A stretch of 9,837 nt of DNA from an uncultured Mesocricetibacter sp. (GTDB taxonomy: Bacteria > Pseudomonadota > Gammaproteobacteria > Enterobacterales > Pasteurellaceae): positions 1 to 9,837 of the forward strand of contig CAJPST010000079.1 in the NCBI GenBank assembly GCA_905373425.1, written 5' to 3'. The notes under the pieces were generated by a model, which was not told the origin of the DNA, did no database searches, and saw nothing but the letters and a program-made list of their open reading frames with translations. Every line of letters begins with the position of its first letter. Within the stretch, counting starts at the first letter, position 1. Both the position numbers and the translations under genes were made by a program. Below, one piece after another: positions 5,643-9,837 of this stretch.

Positions 5643-7499
5643 ATGACCGAACAACTGCTTATTTGGATTCAGCAACCATTATTTTGGGTTCTCGTTTTAC
5701 TGGGAACAGCGGTATATCTGTTTATTCGCAATCAAATCCGGATGGACATGGTGGCCTTGTTGGTCATGTTAGTTTTTTGTTTGAGCGGTATTCTGACCAT
5801 GCAGGATGTTTTTGCCGGATTTAGCGACCAGAATGTGATCCTAATCGCGTTGTTATTTGTTGTGGGCGAAGGTTTAGTTCGTACCGGCGTGGCTTATCAA
5901 GTCAGTGAATGGTTAATTAAAGCAGCGAAAAACAGCGAAACACGGGTATTGGTTTATTTGATGTTAGCTGTTGCCGGGCTTGGCTCTTTTATGAGTTCCA
6001 CCGGTGTGGTGGCGATTTTTATTCCTGTAGTATTAGTGATCTGTCAAAAAATGAATATTTCGCCACGCGGGCTGATGATGCCGTTAAGTGTAGCAGGGCT
6101 TATAAGTGGAATGATGACATTAATTGCCACCGCCCCCAATCTAGTGGTTAATTCTGAGTTAGTGCGCAGTGCGAATATTCGTTTCAGTTTCTTTTCATTT
6201 ACTCCCATTGGTGCGGTAATTTTAGCCTTGGGGATTTTCTATATGTTATTCGTTCGTCGTTGGTTGGCAACGACCGATGAAGAAGAAAAAGAAACGGTGA
6301 ATGACCACTCAATTAACGATTTGATTGAAGAATATGGTTTGCGTAAGCGCACTAAACGGATGGTGGTACTGGCAGGTTCTTCCTTTATCGGACAGCCGGT
6401 AGAAGAGCTTCACCTGCGTTCTAATTATGGATTAAATATTTTGGCGATTGAGCGCTGGAAACGTTTTCGTCCGATATATTTGGCCGCCTCCCTAGGCAAA
6501 ACGGAAATTAAAGAAAAAGATATTCTCCTGTTCGATATTAGTAACCCGGACTTGGATTTAAACGAATTTTATCAACTCTATCATTTGGAACCGGCAGAAA
6601 TTCGGAGCGCGAATTTTAATGAAGCGGCGCGTTCTATCGGTATGGTGGAGCTTACTCCTGTGCCTGACAGTTCGGCGATCGGTAAAAGTGCAGCACAACT
6701 GCGTTTTCGTTCCAATTATGGCCTGAATGTAGTGGGAATTAAGCGCGATGGCGAAATTCTGGGCGGTTATTTGGTGGAGGAGCCTTATCAGGCAGGTGAC
6801 TTACTGTTAGTGATTGGTGACTGGAAGTTAATCCGCAAGCTGCCCGAGCGCACCAAGGATTTTTTTGTATTAAATTATCCGAGTGAAATCAAACAAGCCG
6901 CTCCCGCCCGTAGTCAGGCTCCTCACGCAATATTTTCAATTATTACTATGGTCTTATTAATGGTTAGTGGGTGGGTGCCAAATGTTGTAGCAGCACTGAT
7001 TACTTGTTTATTGCTGGGCCATTTTCGTTGTATTGATGCTAAAAGTGCATACGACAGCATTCACTGGCCTAGCCTGATCCTGATTATCGGCATGATGCCG
7101 TTTTCCATTGCTTTACAGAAAACTGGAGGAGTGTCATTGATTGTGGATTTAATGTTGCAGTTGGTCGGGGGCATGGGTAAACATTGGATTCTGATTAGTT
7201 TGTTTATTTTGACGGCTGTGACGGGATTGTTTATTTCTAACACTGCAACGGCTATTTTAATTGCGCCGATTGCAATTTCGATGGCGAACCAATTGAACCT
7301 GTCGCCGGTTCCTTTTGCTATGACTGTTGCGATTGCCGCGTCAGCTGCTTTTATGACGCCGATTTCATCACCGGTGAATACAATGGTAATCGGGCCGGGT
7401 GGCTATAAATTTGCTGATTTTGTGAAAATCGGTGTACCTTTCACGATTTTAGTCATGTTGGTGACGATATTTTTGGTGCCGGTGCTGTTTCCGTTCTAA
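5643..7499 (+). CDS. SLC13/DASS-family transporter with two RCK_C (TrkA-C) domains
   Basis: This is a 618-residue inner membrane protein of the YfbS/SAC1-like branch of the divalent anion:sodium symporter superfamily. It has two membrane halves, about residues 11-205 and 428-616, with roughly five or six segments each. Between them lie two soluble RCK_C domains (about 237-300 and 325-400) that share RSNYGLN (259-265 and 356-362) and face the cytoplasm. The second half keeps the canonical ion-binding SNT (532-534) and MTPISSPVNTMVIGPGGY (571-588). The first half has SST (118-120) where many members have SNT or NNT. Related proteins are linked to sulfate or other inorganic anions, but the substrate cannot be read from the sequence. 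The start at 5643 follows GAGGAA by 6 bases; an in-frame ATG at 5586 lies in the hairpin after rnhB and is unlikely. It appears monocistronic, with a strong terminator immediately after the stop. Confidence 0.88.
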   Translation: MTEQLLIWIQQPLFWVLVLLGTAVYLFIRNQIRMDMVALLVMLVFCLSGILTMQDVFAGFSDQNVILIALLFVVGEGLVRTGVAYQVSEWLIKAAKNSETRVLVYLMLAVAGLGSFMSSTGVVAIFIPVVLVICQKMNISPRGLMMPLSVAGLISGMMTLIATAPNLVVNSELVRSANIRFSFFSFTPIGAVILALGIFYMLFVRRWLATTDEEEKETVNDHSINDLIEEYGLRKRTKRMVVLAGSSFIGQPVEELHLRSNYGLNILAIERWKRFRPIYLAASLGKTEIKEKDILLFDISNPDLDLNEFYQLYHLEPAEIRSANFNEAARSIGMVELTPVPDSSAIGKSAAQLRFRSNYGLNVVGIKRDGEILGGYLVEEPYQAGDLLLVIGDWKLIRKLPERTKDFFVLNYPSEIKQAAPARSQAPHAIFSIITMVLLMVSGWVPNVVAALITCLLLGHFRCIDAKSAYDSIHWPSLILIIGMMPFSIALQKTGGVSLIVDLMLQLVGGMGKHWILISLFILTAVTGLFISNTATAILIAPIAISMANQLNLSPVPFAMTVAIAASAAFMTPISSPVNTMVIGPGGYKFADFVKIGVPFTILVMLVTIFLVPVLFPF

Positions 7500-7500
7500 C

Positions 7501-7549
7501 CAAAGAGCGGTCGAAAAAACGCTTATTTTTTTGACCGCTCTTTGTTTTT
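7501..7549 (+). terminator. Strong terminator with uptake-like arms after the transporter
   Basis: CAAAGAGCGGTC (7501-7512) pairs perfectly with GACCGCTCTTTG (7533-7544). The stem continues through a G-T pair and six A-T pairs (7514-7519 with 7526-7531) to a 6-base loop, 19 bp in all, and is followed by five T (7545-7549). Both arms hold AAGAGCGGT, which is the uptake core with one change, at 7503-7511 (plus) and 7534-7542 (minus). It begins one base after the transporter stop. Confidence 0.9.
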
Positions 7550-7554
7550 AGTAG

Positions 7555-7585
7555 TTGAGCGAGAGCTGCATAATCAGTACATAAT
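7555..7585 (+). promoter_or_regulatory. Possible promoter of the acyltransferase-cdsA unit
   Basis: TTGAGC (7555-7560) and CATAAT (7580-7585) resemble -35 and -10 elements but are 19 bases apart, a little long. A second CATAAT lies at 7569-7574. A promoter is expected here because the strong terminator just upstream would isolate the next gene, which starts at 7606 with AAGGAG 6 bases before its ATG. Confidence 0.35.
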
Positions 7586-7605
7586 ATGTAGAAAAGGAGA
7601 AAACT

Positions 7606-8238
7606 ATGCTAGCTAAACTGGTGGATTTTATTTTGTGTCGTTTCACCTCGTTTATTACCGGTGTACGGGCACAGAAAAACGTTGAGCAGCAGCAGAGTGG
7701 GAAAAATCGTTTATATTATGCCAATCATAACAGCCATGGTGATTTTATTTTATTATGGGTGTCGTTGCCTTATGCTATCCGCAAAAATACACGCCCGGTC
7801 GCAGGCTCAGATTATTGGATGAAAGGGCCCGTCCGCCGTTTTCTGGCGCAGAAGGTATTTAATATGTTGTTAATTGAGCGAGGCGGTGATAACCCACAGG
7901 CTGCGACGGAACGTGTGAATGAAGCACTAAAAAGCAGTTCGTTAATTATTTTTCCCGAAGGTACACGTAAAACCGATAATGATGTCGCGTTACAACCATT
8001 CAAAAGTGGGTTGTTTTATGTGGCAAAACAAAACCCTGAATTGGAATTAATCCCGATATGGATTAACAATATGGATAACGTATTACCTAAAGGGTTTGTA
8101 CTACCAATTCCATTATTGTGTGATCTCTATATGGGAGAGCCTCTGTATTATCAGCAAGATGAGGAAAAAAACACATTTTTACATCGTGCCGAACAGGCAT
8201 TACTCGCTTTAAATCCAAAACATAAGGCAGGTGTTTAA
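7606..8238 (+). CDS. PlsC-type lysophospholipid acyltransferase
   Basis: This is a 210-residue member of the LPLAT/AGPAT family, which transfers acyl chains from acyl-ACP or acyl-CoA to lysophospholipids such as 1-acylglycerol-3-phosphate. The catalytic HX4D block is NHNSHGDF (His41, Asp46), and the glycerol-phosphate-binding block is FPEGTR (116-121). An intermediate Arg block, LLIERGG (88-94), is also present. The first ~20 residues form one amphipathic or membrane-embedded helix with no cleavable signal, so the enzyme should sit on the inner face of the inner membrane. The length is short compared with plsC (about 240-250), and I cannot say whether it is the housekeeping enzyme. The stop overlaps the start of the cdsA-like gene by one base (TAATG), and AAGGAG lies 6 bases before its own ATG. 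Sequential acylation and CTP activation of phosphatidate by the two products is the obvious inference. The exact substrate is not known. Confidence 0.9.
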   Translation: MLAKLVDFILCRFTSFITGVRAQKNVEQQQSGKNRLYYANHNSHGDFILLWVSLPYAIRKNTRPVAGSDYWMKGPVRRFLAQKVFNMLLIERGGDNPQAATERVNEALKSSSLIIFPEGTRKTDNDVALQPFKSGLFYVAKQNPELELIPIWINNMDNVLPKGFVLPIPLLCDLYMGEPLYYQQDEEKNTFLHRAEQALLALNPKHKAGV

Positions 8239-9170
8239 TGAATCACACAATGGAGCTATGGCAACTTTTTGGCGGTTTAATCGTTACGCTTATTATTGCT
8301 TCAGCTGTCAGCTATGTTCTCAAGCACAAATTTGGTGCTACGTCGGTGATTGAAAACCTAGAGGCGCGAGTAAACGCGTGGTGGGTTATGATTTTGGTGA
8401 TTTTTGCCGCGGCTGCATTGGGTTTTTATGGCGTTATTATGCTGTTTTTCGTGGTTGCCTTCATGGCATTACGTGAGTTTTTATCTCTTATTTATATTCG
8501 TCGAGGTGATCACATTGCATTAGTTGCCTGTTTTTATGTAATTTTACCGATTCAGTTTATTTTGGTGGCAATTGATTGGTTCAGTATGTTCACTATTTTT
8601 ATCCCCGTGTATGCTTTCCTATTTCTACCGATTCTCTCCGCTTTACAGGGCGATGCCGCGCATTTTCTGGATCGTTCCACAAAAGTGCAATGGGCGATTA
8701 TGATTGCCGTGTTCTGTATTTCTCATATTCCGGCGGTATTGACGTTGGATATTGCGGGTTTTGAAGGCGGAAATATAATGCTGATGATTTTCCTGATTTT
8801 GGTGGTACAGGCAAGCGATGTATTGCAGTATATTTGGGGGAAACTGTTTGGTAAACATAAAATTGCTCCGACGTTATCTCCTTCCAAAACTGTTGAGGGT
8901 TTTGTCGGCGGTGTGATTAGTGCCAGTGTACTGGCCGGGTTGTTATATGGTTTAACTCCGTTTACACCTGCTGAAGCCGCATTAATCGGTTTTGTGATTT
9001 GCATGATGGGTTTTCTCGGCGGCTTAGTGATGTCCGCTATTAAACGCAGTATGGGGGTGAAAGATTGGGGAAATATGATTAGCGGACACGGTGGCATGTT
9101 GGATAGAATGGACAGTCTGTGTTTTGCCGCACCTATTTTCTTCCATCTGGTACGTTATTACTGGACGTGA
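8238..9170 (+). CDS. CdsA-family phosphatidate cytidylyltransferase (YnbB-like paralogue)
   Basis: CDP-diacylglycerol synthases make CDP-DAG from phosphatidate and CTP in the inner membrane, feeding PE and PG/cardiolipin synthesis. The 310-residue product has about eight or nine hydrophobic segments and the family signature at 266-292: Ser266, Lys269-Arg270, Lys275-Asp276, His284-Gly-Gly, Asp289-Arg290 and Asp292. The preceding SDVLQYIWGKLFGKHKIAP with SPSKTVEGFVGG matches the second conserved block of CdsA. One signature position, normally Pro or Gly before GHGG, is Ser282. The SDVLQY form is what I associate with the YnbB-type paralogues rather than with housekeeping CdsA, whose gene in relatives lies upstream of bamA-skp, just outside this window. 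It is translationally coupled to the acyltransferase. A stem-like array of uptake sequences follows the stop. Confidence 0.88.
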   Translation: MNHTMELWQLFGGLIVTLIIASAVSYVLKHKFGATSVIENLEARVNAWWVMILVIFAAAALGFYGVIMLFFVVAFMALREFLSLIYIRRGDHIALVACFYVILPIQFILVAIDWFSMFTIFIPVYAFLFLPILSALQGDAAHFLDRSTKVQWAIMIAVFCISHIPAVLTLDIAGFEGGNIMLMIFLILVVQASDVLQYIWGKLFGKHKIAPTLSPSKTVEGFVGGVISASVLAGLLYGLTPFTPAEAALIGFVICMMGFLGGLVMSAIKRSMGVKDWGNMISGHGGMLDRMDSLCFAAPIFFHLVRYYWT

Positions 9171-9187
9171 AAATAAACAAAAAAATG

Positions 9188-9266
9188 ACCTCACTTTGAG
9201 CTTGAAAAGTAAAGTGCGGTTGAAAAAATGAGATTTTACAAAACGAGGAAAAAAATGACCGCACTT
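9188..9266. repeat. Cluster of three uptake-sequence elements between cdsA-like gene and mog
   Basis: There are three elements in 79 bases: ACCTCACTT (9188-9196, one mismatch, minus), AAGTGCGGT (9212-9220, exact, plus) and ACCGCACTT (9258-9266, exact, minus, inside mog). The first two can form a 9-of-10-bp stem around a 13-base loop; a U-tract would follow it only for minus-strand transcripts. The second and third can form a perfect 10-bp stem, extended by two G-U pairs over the mog start codon. The exact copies have A/T-rich flanks in keeping with the extended consensus. No clear promoter is seen in this gap. Confidence 0.85.
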
Positions 9267-9837
9267 TTATCGGAAAAAAAATTAAAAATAGGTTTAGTAT
9301 CGGTGTCGGATCGGGCATCACAAGGCGTTTATCAGGATCAAGGGATTCCTGAATTACAGGCGTGGCTGGAAAAGGCGTTAATAGAGCCTTTTGCCGTAGA
9401 AACCCGTTTGATCCCCGATGAACAAGAGGAAATTGAAAAAACTCTGATAGAATTGGTTGATATTCACCATTGCCATTTGGTATTAACTACCGGCGGAACT
9501 GGACCTGCAAAACGTGATGTTACGCCGGATGCAACACTGGCTGTAGCGGATCGTGAAATGCCCGGTTTTGGGGAGCAGATGCGTCAAGTTAGTCTGCATT
9601 TTGTGCCGACTGCAATTTTATCCCGTCAAGTAGGCGTCATTCGTAAAAATAGCTTGATTCTTAATTTACCGGGGCAGCCTAAAGCGATTAAAGAAACGTT
9701 AGAAGGGGTAAAAGATGAAAACGGAAATGTACTTGTGAAAGGCATTTTTGCTGCCGTACCTTATTGTTTGCAGCTCATTGATGGCATTTATATTGATACC
9801 CATGTACAAGTAATTGAAAGCTTCCGTCCGAAATCTG
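9255..9837 (+). CDS. mog: Molybdopterin adenylyltransferase Mog, 3' end missing
   Basis: Mog activates molybdopterin by transferring AMP from ATP, preparing it for molybdate insertion by MoeA in the cytoplasm. The open frame gives 194 residues up to the window edge with no stop. E. coli Mog has 195 and ends a few residues after RPKSARR, so only a handful of codons are missing. Residues track E. coli Mog closely: SVSDRASQGVYQD (16-28), RLIPDEQ with Asp55, the nucleotide-binding TGGTGPAKRDVTPD (79-92) with Asp88, ADREMPGFGEQMR (98-110) and NLPGQPKAI (137-145). Asp55 and Asp88 correspond to E. coli Asp49 and Asp82. The start is ATG 9255, 6 bases after GAGG (9245-9248). The first codons (MTALL) consist of an uptake sequence, so the N-terminus is about six residues longer than in E. 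coli. Confidence 0.96.
   Translation, partial: MTALLSEKKLKIGLVSVSDRASQGVYQDQGIPELQAWLEKALIEPFAVETRLIPDEQEEIEKTLIELVDIHHCHLVLTTGGTGPAKRDVTPDATLAVADREMPGFGEQMRQVSLHFVPTAILSRQVGVIRKNSLILNLPGQPKAIKETLEGVKDENGNVLVKGIFAAVPYCLQLIDGIYIDTHVQVIESFRPKS

Noticed and set aside
5586..5645. Earlier in-frame ATG for the transporter
   Set aside because: It lies within the hairpin and T-run after rnhB with a poor ribosome site. The ATG at 5643 has GAGGAA at ideal spacing and gives a normal N-terminus.
6213..6221. GGTGCGGT-like match inside the transporter gene as an uptake sequence
   Set aside because: It has two mismatches to the 9-base core and no A/T-rich extension pattern. It is expected by chance.
6393..6842. 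Internal duplication in the transporter as a possible gene fusion or frame error
   Set aside because: The two RSNYGLN-containing segments are the paired RCK_C domains normal for this transporter subfamily, and the frame is continuous.
8723..9097. 124-codon open frame on the minus strand inside the cdsA-like gene
   Set aside because: It is Pro/Thr/Ile-rich sequence complementary to transmembrane codons, with no recognisable domain. The sense strand gene is clearly conserved.
1..9837. CRISPR array, tRNA, rRNA, insertion sequence, phage genes or toxin-antitoxin pair
   Set aside because: Reading both strands showed no regular direct repeats with spacers, no cloverleaf, no transposase or integrase motifs and no small paired genes. 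The only recurring element is the uptake sequence.

Overview
The window looks like chromosomal housekeeping sequence from a Pasteurellaceae species of the Haemophilus/Aggregatibacter/Pasteurella group. The proteins are close in sequence to gammaproteobacterial, especially Haemophilus-type, homologues. Seven exact copies of the Haemophilus-type DNA uptake core (AAGTGCGGT or its complement) are scattered through 9.8 kb, several followed by the expected A/T-rich blocks. I cannot name the species from the sequence alone.

Layout: every gene is on the + strand. Bases 1-4255 carry an outer-membrane biogenesis and lipid A block: the end of skp, then lpxD, fabZ, lpxA and lpxB. LpxA, LpxD and LpxB are three acylation and disaccharide-forming steps of the Raetz pathway. 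FabZ works in the fatty acid cycle that also consumes the R-3-hydroxyacyl-ACP used by LpxA and LpxD. Skp is the periplasmic holdase for outer membrane proteins. The block is not seamless: a 315-bp gap separates lpxD from fabZ, and a strong hairpin built from two head-to-head uptake sequences sits between lpxA and lpxB.

Bases 4265-5577 hold an unrecognised small lipoprotein gene and rnhB (RNase HII), joined by an ATGA overlap. Bases 5643-7499 encode an SLC13/DASS-type membrane transporter with two internal RCK_C domains, bounded by terminator-like hairpins on both sides. Bases 7606-9170 are a two-gene unit overlapping by one base: a PlsC-type acyltransferase and a CdsA-family CDP-diacylglycerol synthase paralogue, which could catalyse successive steps in phospholipid synthesis. 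The window ends in mog (molybdopterin adenylyltransferase), which is cut only a few codons before its expected end.

I found no mobile element, CRISPR array, tRNA, rRNA, toxin-antitoxin pair or prophage gene, and nothing I would call a new biological system. The points most worth a second look are the unrecognised lipoprotein, the way uptake sequences are used as hairpins at gene boundaries (before lpxB and across the mog start codon), a terminator whose two arms share the same change from the uptake core, and the second CdsA-type enzyme paired with an acyltransferase.
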